From contig NZ_JAKIHP010000001.1 of NCBI RefSeq assembly GCF_021608265.1, positions 682,001 to 746,000 of the forward strand: 64,000 bases of DNA, read 5' to 3'. A program made the translations under genes and the position numbers. This document shows, one piece after another, positions 27,501 to 34,767 of the stretch. Under the pieces are notes generated by a model. It saw nothing but the letters and a program-made list of their open reading frames with translations, ran no database searches and was not told where the DNA came from. How positions within the stretch are numbered: position 1 is the stretch's first letter; every line of letters starts with the position of its first letter. This DNA comes from Flavobacterium wongokense (GTDB lineage Bacteria > Bacteroidota > Bacteroidia > Flavobacteriales > Flavobacteriaceae).

Positions 27501-27988
27501 CCAATATGGATTTTGTCATCCTGATGACGATGATGGGAATCATATCGTTGGCTGGAATTGTAGTGAAGAACGGAATTGTATTAATGGATTTCTTCGTGCT
27601 TCTTTTGGATAAAAAAGTTGCCGATAAAGGAGTGGAATCGCACAATGATTTGACCCTGGATGAAATCAAAGGCGTAATCATAGAAAGTGGAAAATCACGT
27701 TTAAGACCGGTTTTATTGACGGCATTGACAGCTGTTCTCGGATTGATTCCGTTGGCGGTTGGAATCAACTTCGATTTCTTCGGATTGGTAACCGATTTGA
27801 ATCCGCACTTCTTCGTAGGTGGTGACAACGTTATCTTCTGGGGACCATTGGCATGGACCATCATTTTCGGATTGACTTATGCTACAGTATTAACGTTGGT
27901 AATGGTTCCGGTAATGTTCTTCTTGGTGAAACGAACCAAATATTGGTTACGTGACCGAAGAAACAGGAATGTAAATGCAGAAGCATAA
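24512..27988 (+). CDS. RND-family efflux permease (AcrB-like, extended)
   Basis: 1158 residues, about 100 longer than AcrB. This proton-driven inner-membrane pump exports drugs or other compounds with the adaptor and channel encoded upstream. TM1 (VTVYILTFLVVITGLIAY), the MPREDFPE motif and the TM4 proton-relay pair GMLVDDGIVVVDNV are present, as is the second half with PISAV and the TM10-12 block. After TM6 two additional hydrophobic segments occur (TYSIVLAIVAVIFILIG and AVISLGLMWLYKW) before TM7, suggesting 14 instead of 12 membrane spans. Substrate cannot be read from sequence. Confidence 0.93.
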   Translation: MSHQSKEFSISSWAVDNRVTVYILTFLVVITGLIAYTTMPREDFPEIIENKIYISSVFPGNSAEDVEKLIIKPLEKEIKNISGVEKVTSSSFQDYGMIIVEFADKITVEEAKIRIKDKVDIVKADTDWPNLDNGSKVEPNTFDLNISEEVPILNINMQGNYTTQQLKDYGKKLQDDIEEIPEVKKVEILGVDDKEVEIAVDIFKMTAAQVSFDDIQNAVQSENMTLSGGNLTSQGSRNNIRIVGEIKDPKELENVIVKHNGGVVYLKDIATVAFKEKEKTTYARERGEEVVMLNVKKRSSQNMISAIEQVKEKIKKAQEDYLPKDLKLKLTNDQSSRVEHQVDELSNHIIFGIVLVMIVLMFTMGLRNSLFVGAAIPLSMLIAFTILSALGLTLNTMVLFGLVMGLGMLVDDGIVVVDNVFANMKKGMPRVQASKIGIGEIAWPVISSTATTLMAFLPFALWPGTMGKFMIYFPMTLSITLSASLFVAMVINAAMTGGSMDIEDKNVTNKSAKTYSIVLAIVAVIFILIGNLNDSKLARAIGHLAVISLGLMWLYKWRLYQWTQDFQHSFFPRMEKKYQSFLAKILTGRNAWFALATIIGMLFLSFILVGVFPRKVLFFPDNIPNQVIAYVEYPQGTDIEKTNKATLFVENQVINIMKKYVDPKTNENYLAESIVSQVGVGAGNPNVDAGSQSETPFKGKVTINFSEFKFRRGINTSDILEEIRSKVKGIAGAKVTVEKDANGPPAGYPISVQLTGSAGTDYDEMLKEADKMIAFIDSKNIPGIERLSVDVNKESPELEVKVDRVNAGSVGVSTGQLGFNLRRSVYGQEISTYKEGDDDYNIVVRMQEDQRKNENTLFNQSITFRNQSNGQIVQVPISAVSQTEKKDTYNQVKRKNYKRIMTVYSNVLTGYNADEITKQIATELNGYELPKGISYSFSGVQEEQGKNQSFLLYALFLAMAGITIIIVLQFNSVSKTIVILFTVLLSFSGVFYGYVIANMDFVILMTMMGIISLAGIVVKNGIVLMDFFVLLLDKKVADKGVESHNDLTLDEIKGVIIESGKSRLRPVLLTALTAVLGLIPLAVGINFDFFGLVTDLNPHFFVGGDNVIFWGPLAWTIIFGLTYATVLTLVMVPVMFFLVKRTKYWLRDRRNRNVNAEA

Positions 27989-28006
27989 TTTCAAATAAAT
28001 ATTTTA

Positions 28007-28040
28007 GAAAAGCCCGATATAAAAGTATCGGGCTTTGTTT
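28007..28040. terminator. Bidirectional terminator between RND pump and PAP2 genes
   Basis: Stem AGCCCGATA / TATCGGGCT with a 6-base loop, A-rich on the left and T-rich on the right, between convergent genes. Confidence 0.85.
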
Positions 28041-28795
28041 TAAAAAGTCCTTACAAACCCAATCCCCAATTGCTTTCCATTGTAAAAAGGAGCGATTGAC
28101 GAAACGCTGTTTCCTTCTTTTGACCTGAATATCTTTTCCTGAATCCATGGATTGATCCAATAGGCCACTTTGGTGCTCAGGATTCCTATTCCGGCTCCAG
28201 CCGCAACATCGGTAAGCCAGTGTTTGTTATTGTAAATCCGGAAAAGCCCTGTTCCTGTTGCAACCAGATAACCTGAAATCCCATACCAAACGGAAACATC
28301 CTTATATTCCTGCCAAAGGAATTCAGCTCCGGCAAAGGCAGTTGCGGTATGGCCAGAAGGAAAGGAGTTATAATCCGTGCCATCTGGTCTTTTTTCCTTT
28401 ATAGTCGATTTGAGCCCCATGACTGTTGCCGACATCAATAAATAGGAAGTCCCCATGATGATGGTTCGGTCCCTAAAATTGTGTTTGCCTTTGATACCAA
28501 TGGCATTCAATCCGTAAACTGATGCAGCCGGAAGGTATTGTGAAAAATCATCAATGGTGAGTTTGTTGTCAATGTCTTCATTTACTTCTGACCTTATCTG
28601 TTGGTTAAAGGACAACAATTGATCATTACCAAGGCCAATGACTCCATAGCTGATTAAAGCTCCGGGTATAATCAGCTGTTTGAATTTGAATTTATGGGTG
28701 CTGTCTAAAGTATCTGTCTTTAGACTGTCTTTTTCTGTTTCCTGTGCGCAGGCAGTACTTACCACCGCAATTGCGATTAAAAATGTTCTTAGCAT
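28040..28795 (-). CDS. PAP2-family phosphatase, exported/membrane
   Basis: 251 residues with an N-terminal signal (MLRTFLIAIAVVSTACAQ). All three acid-phosphatase motifs are visible: KSTIKEKRPDG (KxxxxxxRP), SFPSGHTAT (PSGH) and RIYNNKHWLTDV (SRx5HxxxD-like). The enzyme should remove phosphate from a lipid (phosphatidate, undecaprenyl diphosphate or lipid A phosphate) on the periplasmic side. It lies 95 bases downstream of the LTA-synthase-like gene on the same strand and may handle a lipid product of that enzyme; this link is inference. Confidence 0.87.
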   Translation of the reverse strand: MLRTFLIAIAVVSTACAQETEKDSLKTDTLDSTHKFKFKQLIIPGALISYGVIGLGNDQLLSFNQQIRSEVNEDIDNKLTIDDFSQYLPAASVYGLNAIGIKGKHNFRDRTIIMGTSYLLMSATVMGLKSTIKEKRPDGTDYNSFPSGHTATAFAGAEFLWQEYKDVSVWYGISGYLVATGTGLFRIYNNKHWLTDVAAGAGIGILSTKVAYWINPWIQEKIFRSKEGNSVSSIAPFYNGKQLGIGFVRTF

Positions 28796-28890
28796 AACAA
28801 ACTAATTTAAAGTTGGTGAATTTTAAACGTAGTGTTATGCCATACGATTTTTATTGGTGTTTATTAGGATTTGATTGTTTTCGTCAAAGA

Positions 28891-30855
28891 CTATTTTAGC
28901 AATTTATTGGTAAATAAATAATCGGCGGTTTGGTACCATGAAATGGTTTCTTCAAGGAATGATTTCTCAATCGGAAGTGGTTTCAAACTATTATCTGATT
29001 TATTCCAGGTATAAAAAGCCTGTTTTTTCTGGTCGGACAAAATCATCGCTTTGTTTTTCTTCATCAATACCAATTTCCTGTAAGTTCCCAAAAGAGCGCG
29101 TTCCTCAAAACTATCGCTTAGTACATTCCTGCCAAAGAAATCACTTTGATAGGTCCAGTTTTGCGTTGCAAAAAACGTTGGGAAAACGTCAATTTGAGAG
29201 CATTGCTTTTTCACCTTGTGGTTGTATTCGGCCGGAAGGTTTACAACAAATGCCGGAATGTGGTAATTGGCAATGTCAACCTCATCCTTACCTGCGCTGC
29301 TCGCGCAATGGTCGGCGATGATGATGAAAATCGTGTTGTTGAACCAAGGTTTGCTTTTGGCTTTTTCAAACATATGTTTCAAAGCATAATCGGTATACTT
29401 TACGGCTCCTTCCCTGCTTGTTCCCGAAGGAATGTCAATCGCATTATCAGGATAAGTGTAAGGCCTGTGGTTGGACGTTGTCATCACAAAATTGAAGAAC
29501 AGCTGATTTTTATTGTAATGTTCGTCCGCGACTTTCATCATTTTGTTAAAGATATCCTCATCGCAGATTCCCCAGGCATTCTCAAAAGTCACTTCATCAT
29601 CAGTGATATTGTTTCGCGTGGTTTTAATATCATCGCTCAGCACACTTCCGCGCCCACGATCATAAATGGTAAAACCATTTCCACCAAAATAAGAATTCAT
29701 ATTATCAAAATAACCATCGCCACCGTAAAAGAAATTATTGGTATATCCCTTTTCCTTAAACACATTGGAAATCGTATAGAGATTATGGTTATCCGGGCGT
29801 TTTACAATACTTTGCCCTGGCGTTGGCGGAATTGACAAAGTCATGGCTTCCATTCCACGAACCGTTCTCGTTCCTGTGGCATAGAGGTTGTCAAAAAACA
29901 TGCTTTTCTGGGCGAGGCTGTCGAGGAATGGCGTAATGTTTTCCTTGTTGCCAAATTCCTTCATGAAGCTTCCGCTAAGGCTTTCCACCAAAATGAACAC
30001 TACATTCTTTTTTATAGGTTTTACTGTTGTAGAATCAGAAATCGTTCGGTGGATTGAGAATCCATCTCTTTGAAAACTGCTGTTTGATTCTTTCAATTTA
30101 TTTCTAACAAGGGCAAATGCTTTTTCATTGTCTATAGAAGTATAAAACTCATCATACTTCATCTGGTTGTTCCTAAAAGCCGCGAAGAAGGAGTAAATCC
30201 CCGATTTCGATATTTCGGCATTGTACCTGTTTTTAGACCATTCTGCCTGATTGTTGGTAATAAAAGTGATAAAGAACAGGCAGCTGATAACTCCTATAAT
30301 TAACAAAGTAATCTTTTGCCTGAAGGTTGCGGTTTGGGTAAATACATTTGTAAAGACATTTCGTTTGTAAAATATAAACAACACCAAAAACGTAATGGCT
30401 GAAACCCCAATGATCAATAAAGGCAATGGATACGACTGCTGAATGTTGGCTACAACTTCATGGGTGTAAATCAAATAATCTACCGCAATGAAATTAAAAC
30501 GGGTTTTGAATTCGTCCCAAAAGGTAAGTTCAGCAAAAAAAGTGAATACCAAAATAAAGGTTCCGAGTGAAGTGAAAAACCATATCAGGATTCTGTCTGC
30601 CCAACTTCCTACCCAACGATTTGGAAAAACGAGATAATATAAAATGGATGGAAATAAGATAAAACTAACCGTTCCGATATCAAAAAACAACCCGGTTAAG
30701 AGCGTACCCAATACGGTAAAAATGTTCAGCGAAACCTCATCGCGCTGCCATATAAAAAAGATAATGCGAAGGATTTGGGAAACAATCAGGAACCATGCTG
30801 TGAATGAGCAGATAAGCGAAAATCTTCCTGTGCAGTTTATTTTTTGAAACTTCAT
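28891..30855 (-). CDS. LTA synthase-like / sulfatase-fold phosphotransferase, membrane-anchored
   Basis: 654 residues: five membrane helices in the first about 210 residues, then an extracytoplasmic alkaline-phosphatase-superfamily domain. Catalytic landmarks are VFILVESLSGSF (metal Glu), YATGTRTVRG (nucleophilic Thr) and IFIIIADHCAS (metal Asp-His), together with HRPYTYPDN. In Gram-positives such enzymes move glycerol phosphate from phosphatidylglycerol to lipoteichoic acid; Gram-negative homologues decorate glycans or lipids with phosphoglycerol or phosphoethanolamine. The donor and acceptor here are unknown. Its promoter is a near-copy of that of the next gene upstream (COG4705), with the operator ATTCAGAAT shared with the two-component system. 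Confidence 0.88.
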   Translation of the reverse strand: MKFQKINCTGRFSLICSFTAWFLIVSQILRIIFFIWQRDEVSLNIFTVLGTLLTGLFFDIGTVSFILFPSILYYLVFPNRWVGSWADRILIWFFTSLGTFILVFTFFAELTFWDEFKTRFNFIAVDYLIYTHEVVANIQQSYPLPLLIIGVSAITFLVLFIFYKRNVFTNVFTQTATFRQKITLLIIGVISCLFFITFITNNQAEWSKNRYNAEISKSGIYSFFAAFRNNQMKYDEFYTSIDNEKAFALVRNKLKESNSSFQRDGFSIHRTISDSTTVKPIKKNVVFILVESLSGSFMKEFGNKENITPFLDSLAQKSMFFDNLYATGTRTVRGMEAMTLSIPPTPGQSIVKRPDNHNLYTISNVFKEKGYTNNFFYGGDGYFDNMNSYFGGNGFTIYDRGRGSVLSDDIKTTRNNITDDEVTFENAWGICDEDIFNKMMKVADEHYNKNQLFFNFVMTTSNHRPYTYPDNAIDIPSGTSREGAVKYTDYALKHMFEKAKSKPWFNNTIFIIIADHCASSAGKDEVDIANYHIPAFVVNLPAEYNHKVKKQCSQIDVFPTFFATQNWTYQSDFFGRNVLSDSFEERALLGTYRKLVLMKKNKAMILSDQKKQAFYTWNKSDNSLKPLPIEKSFLEETISWYQTADYLFTNKLLK

Positions 30856-30864
30856 TTTGTCTAA

Positions 30865-30908
30865 TTAAAAGACAAAGGTGAAATCCAATTTAGAAGAAAT
30901 TCTGAATT
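30865..30908 (-). promoter_or_regulatory. Promoter of the LTA-synthase-like gene with ATTCAGAAT operator
   Basis: On the reverse strand, ATTCAGAAT (30899-30907) is followed after 18 bases by CACCTTTG, a weak -7 box, then TCTTTTAA. The block 30865-30876 and the block 30890-30908 match the COG4705 promoter at identical positions relative to the start codon (operator 44 bases from the ATG in both). Confidence 0.5.
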
Positions 30909-30938
30909 ATGGATCGAGTGGCCATTTTTATGAAAAGT

Positions 30939-31685
30939 TTATGGATATTTTCTGGTAAGGGTTGGTCTATTGCTAAGAGTCGAAAAGGTTATTATTACCA
31001 CTAAAATTACAAACAATATTAACGAAGAGCCAATGGTGCCAAAATTCAGTCCTCCTTTTTCATAGGGTTTGGTAAGTAAATCTCCAAAAGTAGCACCAAA
31101 CGGTCTGGTTAAAACAAAGGCAGCCCAAAAAAGGACTATTCCTGAAATCCTTGTGAAATAATGCGCCACTATCACCAACATGAGCAGGCTTCCAATTAAG
31201 ACTGCTCCACCTAAAAAACCTAATCCCGAACTGTCTGCCAGAAAATCTCCTAAAGCTGTACCCAACGTATTCGAAATTAATATGGCAATCCAATAAAACA
31301 TTTCTCCTCTGAAGGAGCTAATGTTATCAATAGCAACGGATTTTTCTGTTTTTTTCCATATTAAAAACACGGACGCCAAAAGGATAATCAGGATTGAAGC
31401 ACCTAGTGGGTATCCTAATCCCAAGGTCCTATCCAAAAAATCGGAGAGTGTTGTTCCTGCAGTACTTGTTGCAAGAATGACAAACCAATAAAGCAATGGG
31501 ATGTATTTAATTGTATTCAACTGCATTATAAGAGTAATGACGAAGAAAGACAACAGGATAAGTGTACTCAATGCATAGCCAATATTCAATGTCATTGAGA
31601 ATAAATCGCCTGCTGTTTCACCTAACGTTGTAGCACAAATCTTCATTATCCAAAAGGCAATTGTAATTTCCGGAAGCTTTTTCAT
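30939..31685 (-). CDS. COG4705-type integral membrane protein with four internal repeats
   Basis: 248 residues, about eight membrane helices. The sequence has four repeats, each with a helix starting at a Gly/Asp motif: TTLGETAGDLF (about 15), TAGTTLSDFL (about 74), TLGTALGDFL (about 139) and PFGATFGDLL (about 192). This four-fold G-x-x-[GS]-D pattern suggests a channel or carrier with the acidic residues lining a path; the family has no established function that I know. The gene follows the histidine kinase gene after 52 bases and carries its own promoter with the ATTCAGAAT operator. Confidence 0.82.
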   Translation of the reverse strand: MKKLPEITIAFWIMKICATTLGETAGDLFSMTLNIGYALSTLILLSFFVITLIMQLNTIKYIPLLYWFVILATSTAGTTLSDFLDRTLGLGYPLGASILIILLASVFLIWKKTEKSVAIDNISSFRGEMFYWIAILISNTLGTALGDFLADSSGLGFLGGAVLIGSLLMLVIVAHYFTRISGIVLFWAAFVLTRPFGATFGDLLTKPYEKGGLNFGTIGSSLILFVILVVIITFSTLSNRPTLTRKYP

Positions 31686-31694
31686 CTTTTAACC

Positions 31695-31738
31695 TTAAAA
31701 GACAAAATTCAGAAAGGAATTAGTAGGAATTCTGAATT
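31695..31738 (-). promoter_or_regulatory. Promoter of the COG4705 gene with ATTCAGAAT operator
   Basis: Reverse-strand ATTCAGAAT (31729-31737) abuts the kinase stop codon. After 18 bases comes GAATTTTG as a weak -7 box. A half-site TTTCTGAAT (31707-31715) lies 22 bases from the first. Two blocks are shared with the promoter of the LTA-synthase-like gene. Confidence 0.5.
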
Positions 31739-33006
31739 TAGAAACGCACTTCGAAAGTGTGGAGATTATCCTTAAAGAAGTAATCCAGTTTCCAGTTATT
31801 GTTGTCTGCAATCCTTTTGATTATTGACAATCCCAGGCCATTTCCTTTTGAAGACGGATTGACTTTGGAAAACCGCTCGAATAATTTATCGGCTTCCAAT
31901 GATCTTGAATCACCAGTATTGGAGAAAGTAAGGGCATTTTTATCCAAAACAATTATAATGCTTCCATTATTGATATTGTGGTTAATCGCGTTCAGAAAAA
32001 GGTTGCGTACTAAAACTTCTGTCAGGAAAAGATTTGCATTCACAATAATATTGGGTTCCAAGCTGGTATTGATGCTGATGTTTTTTGCCATTGCCTGTTC
32101 CTGGAAAAAATCCATTTTCTGATTGATAACAGCATTCATCACAAGCTTTTCCGGAATATTGTATTGTTTGCTTTCTATTTTCGACAGCAATAACAAATTA
32201 GTGTTGAGTCGGTTTAAACGCGTGGTAGTGTCGTTTAGTTTATCCAATATTTCAAACTGTTCTTCAGTAACATCAGGCCTTTGCAGCAGTGTTTCCAATT
32301 TGCCTTTGAAAATTGCAATCGGCGTCTGAAGTTCATGAGCCGCATTTTCTATGAATTCCTTTTGGCTTTTATAGATGAGTGTATTTCTTTCTGCCAGTTT
32401 ATTCAGTGCTGTATTCAGCCTGTTGAATTCCTCAATGTCATTGGGAGCCAATTTTGGATTGGAGTTTTTATCGATCTCAAAATGTTCAATCTGTTCGAGC
32501 GTTTGATAAAAAGGTTTCCAAAGCGTGATTGACAATCTTCTGGTAATGATAAAAAGCCCGGCCAACAGTATAACGATGATGACGGTAAAAATCCCGAGTG
32601 TGCTTTTTGCCAATTCATAATTATCTACCAGATTTGCCTTCACTAAAAAAACATACGGCTTATTGTTGATGGTTACCGGTGATTTCAGGATTCGGAAAGG
32701 TTCATTATCCTTATCCATGTGATTGTAAACACTTCTTTCATACATGGTGTCTTTTACAATGCCACTCTCATTCTTTTCAATTTGTACATCGCTGCCTAAT
32801 TTATTGAAAACCGCTATTTCGTCTTCCTTTATTTCCGGAAGATAAAACCTCACAAATTCATCTTTTTGAACCGCTAAGGCTTCATCGGCTTCATGAAGGT
32901 AAAGCCACTGGCTGATAAAAAAGAATAACGGAACGCCCAACAACATTACCGCAAGGGAAAACATCATATAGTATCGCAGCGTTTTATTTAATAGTTTTTT
33001 AGTCAT
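31738..33006 (-). CDS. Sensor histidine kinase of an OmpR-type two-component system
   Basis: The start at 33006 overlaps the response-regulator stop by 8 bases (ATGACTAA), giving 422 residues; an in-frame Met at 33054 would overlap further and is less likely. Order of domains: TM1 (YYMMFSLAVMLLGVPLFFF), a periplasmic sensor of about 110 residues, TM2 (LGIFTVIIVILLAGLFII), a linker, HisKA with the phospho-acceptor in NAAHELQTPIA, and the HATPase with NLFLNAINHN (N box) and GNGLGLSIIKRI (G2 box). Its periplasmic domain (LPEIKEDEIAVFNKLGSDVQ) is acidic, which would fit cation or cationic peptide sensing, but this is a guess. Confidence 0.92.
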   Translation of the reverse strand: MTKKLLNKTLRYYMMFSLAVMLLGVPLFFFISQWLYLHEADEALAVQKDEFVRFYLPEIKEDEIAVFNKLGSDVQIEKNESGIVKDTMYERSVYNHMDKDNEPFRILKSPVTINNKPYVFLVKANLVDNYELAKSTLGIFTVIIVILLAGLFIITRRLSITLWKPFYQTLEQIEHFEIDKNSNPKLAPNDIEEFNRLNTALNKLAERNTLIYKSQKEFIENAAHELQTPIAIFKGKLETLLQRPDVTEEQFEILDKLNDTTTRLNRLNTNLLLLSKIESKQYNIPEKLVMNAVINQKMDFFQEQAMAKNISINTSLEPNIIVNANLFLTEVLVRNLFLNAINHNINNGSIIIVLDKNALTFSNTGDSRSLEADKLFERFSKVNPSSKGNGLGLSIIKRIADNNNWKLDYFFKDNLHTFEVRF

Positions 33007-33676
33007 TCTCCCATTTGTAACCGATGCCATAAACCGATTTGATATAATCGGCACTGCCGGATTCCTTTAGTTTTTTCTTTAGGTTTTTGATGTGTGCGTA
33101 TACAAAATCATGGTTGTCCAACATGTCGGCCATATCACCTGAAAGATGTTCCGCAATCGCGCTTTTGGACAACACCTTATTTTTATTGCCAATCAGGAAT
33201 AACAACAAATCGATTTCCTTTTTGGTACAGTCAATTTTTTTGTCTTTTATTTTTACTGATTTGGCTAAGGTATCAATTTCTATTTCATTAAAGGTTATGA
33301 TGTTGCTGCCATTGAAGTTTTTGCGCCTTACCAAAGACTGTATCCTAACCAACAGTTCCGAAAGGTGGAACGGTTTGGTCAGGTAATCATCGGCACCAAG
33401 ATTGAATCCTTCGATTTTGGTTTCCAAAGCTTCCTTAGCAGAAATAATGATAACACCATCCGATTTATTTTGCTTTTTCAGCTCCTTCAGGATTGCAAAT
33501 CCATCACCGTCGGGAAGCATTAGGTCCAATAGGATGCAGTCATAGTCGTATAGGGCAATCTTTTCCAAGGCTGTTTCACAATCATCAGCCATTTCACAAA
33601 GGATGTCGTTTGATTTGAGATAGCTTTTAATGCTTGAGGCTATTTCTATTTCGTCTTCAATTACCAAAATTTTCAT
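32999..33676 (-). CDS. OmpR/PhoB-family response regulator
   Basis: 225 residues. The receiver domain has the acidic pocket (VIEDE), the phosphorylation Asp in CILLDLMLPDGDG, the Thr/Ser switch (IIISAKE) and the conserved Lys in LTKPF. The C-terminal winged helix (CTKKEIDLLLFLIGN, YAHIKNLKKKLKE, VYGIGYKW) binds DNA. It is the partner of the kinase downstream (overlapping genes). An ATTCAGAAT operator lies in its own promoter and in two others within 3 kb, so autoregulation and control of the COG4705 and LTA-synthase-like genes are suggested. Confidence 0.94.
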   Translation of the reverse strand: MKILVIEDEIEIASSIKSYLKSNDILCEMADDCETALEKIALYDYDCILLDLMLPDGDGFAILKELKKQNKSDGVIIISAKEALETKIEGFNLGADDYLTKPFHLSELLVRIQSLVRRKNFNGSNIITFNEIEIDTLAKSVKIKDKKIDCTKKEIDLLLFLIGNKNKVLSKSAIAEHLSGDMADMLDNHDFVYAHIKNLKKKLKESGSADYIKSVYGIGYKWEND

Positions 33677-33680
33677 ACTG

Positions 33681-33709
33681 CAAATTAAGAAAACGATTCT
33701 GAATGCAAA
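33681..33709 (-). promoter_or_regulatory. Promoter of the response-regulator gene with ATTCAGAAT in the spacer
   Basis: Reverse strand: TTTG (33706-33709), 17 bases, then TTAATTTG (33681-33688, near the -7 consensus). ATTCAGAAT occupies 33696-33704 inside the spacer, a position where a bound regulator would more likely repress than activate. Confidence 0.45.
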
Positions 33710-33756
33710 TTGAAATTCGGATTTTATTCTTGACGGTTTGCAGCGTGGAGATTTCC

Positions 33757-34644
33757 TTAAGCAGCAATTTCAAGCTTATAGCCTTTGCCACGGATAACAA
33801 CAATTTTGATATTTGGATCACGTTCCAGTTTTTTTCTAAGTTTTGATATAAACATATCCAGGCTGCGTCCCACAATAACACCTTCATCTTCCCATATCTC
33901 TTTTTGCAGTCGGCTTCTTTCTATAGTTTGGTTGGGAGACGATGCGAAAATGAGTAATACTCGGGTTTCCGTTCCGGTAAGCTCTAAGGTTTTTTCATTG
34001 ATGATGAGTTTTCGATTTTTGGCATCGAACAGTACCGAGCCCAAAGTGAACGTATTGGCATGCTGAATGTCGGGTAACGCTCTTTTCTGCTTAGCAGACC
34101 TCAAAAAAATAAATCCTACCAATGCTAAAAATGAAAGGCCTGTCAAAAAATAGCCACTACTTACTATAGTTCTAACCGTCGGTTTAAATTTGATGTTAAT
34201 CAGGTAACAACCTTTGGGTTGCTTCCTTCCATTGCAGGTAATAATATTATCTTTCCTATCCTTTGATATCGCATATCCATAAACCATACTGGAATTCGCG
34301 CAGTTCATCACTTTGACAACATAATCATTTGTAAGCGGATCTTTGTCCAATAGACGCTTGGTAACATTTATCAGAGAGTCCGGTTCAAAAGAGAAATCAT
34401 TCTCAAATGCAATCTGGTATTCGTTCCCACTAATCCTTTTTACCGGAAGGACTCTTGATGTACTGTCTCCTGATTGTAAAAGCAGTTCATGTCCGATCCT
34501 TCTGAGTAAAACTTCCCTTCTGGAGATATCAAAATCGTCACCATCATTTGTACTAAAAGCCACGCAGACCACAGCGACAAATACAAGCAGCATCAGCCCT
34601 AAGAGGTATTTGCGTTTTCCGAAAAGATTTCGACTATGCTGCAT
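33757..34644 (-). CDS. Membrane-spanning winged-helix transcriptional regulator (two TM, C-terminal wHTH)
   Basis: 295 residues. TM1 (YLLGLMLLVFVAVVCVAFS, about 13-31), a periplasmic domain of about 130 residues with Cys at NCANSS, TCNGRK and KGCYL, TM2 (GYFLTGLSFLALVGFIFL), and a cytoplasmic C-terminal OmpR-type winged helix (LTGTETRVLLIFASSPNQTI, RSLDMFISKLRKKLE, IRGKGYKLEI). It is a ToxR/CadC-like one-component regulator, but with the DNA-binding domain at the C-terminus behind a second TM. No receiver domain. It lies 80 bases upstream of the two-component genes, on the same strand. Its target genes are unknown. Confidence 0.85.
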   Translation of the reverse strand: MQHSRNLFGKRKYLLGLMLLVFVAVVCVAFSTNDGDDFDISRREVLLRRIGHELLLQSGDSTSRVLPVKRISGNEYQIAFENDFSFEPDSLINVTKRLLDKDPLTNDYVVKVMNCANSSMVYGYAISKDRKDNIITCNGRKQPKGCYLINIKFKPTVRTIVSSGYFLTGLSFLALVGFIFLRSAKQKRALPDIQHANTFTLGSVLFDAKNRKLIINEKTLELTGTETRVLLIFASSPNQTIERSRLQKEIWEDEGVIVGRSLDMFISKLRKKLERDPNIKIVVIRGKGYKLEIAA

Positions 34645-34716
34645 GGTGTCAAATGTTTATTTACAAAGTTTACATTTTTATTTGCAATCCTAATCCCTGA
34701 GCCTAAAAATTTAATC

Positions 34717-34746
34717 AAAAAAGGGAGCTCGTTTGAGCTCCCTTTT
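34717..34746 (-). terminator. Terminator after the YwqK-like gene
   Basis: Perfect 12-bp stem AAAAGGGAGCTC / GAGCTCCCTTTT with loop GTTT; on the reverse strand it is followed by a run of Ts. Confidence 0.85.
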
Positions 34747-34767
34747 ACATTATAAACAATTAACTTT

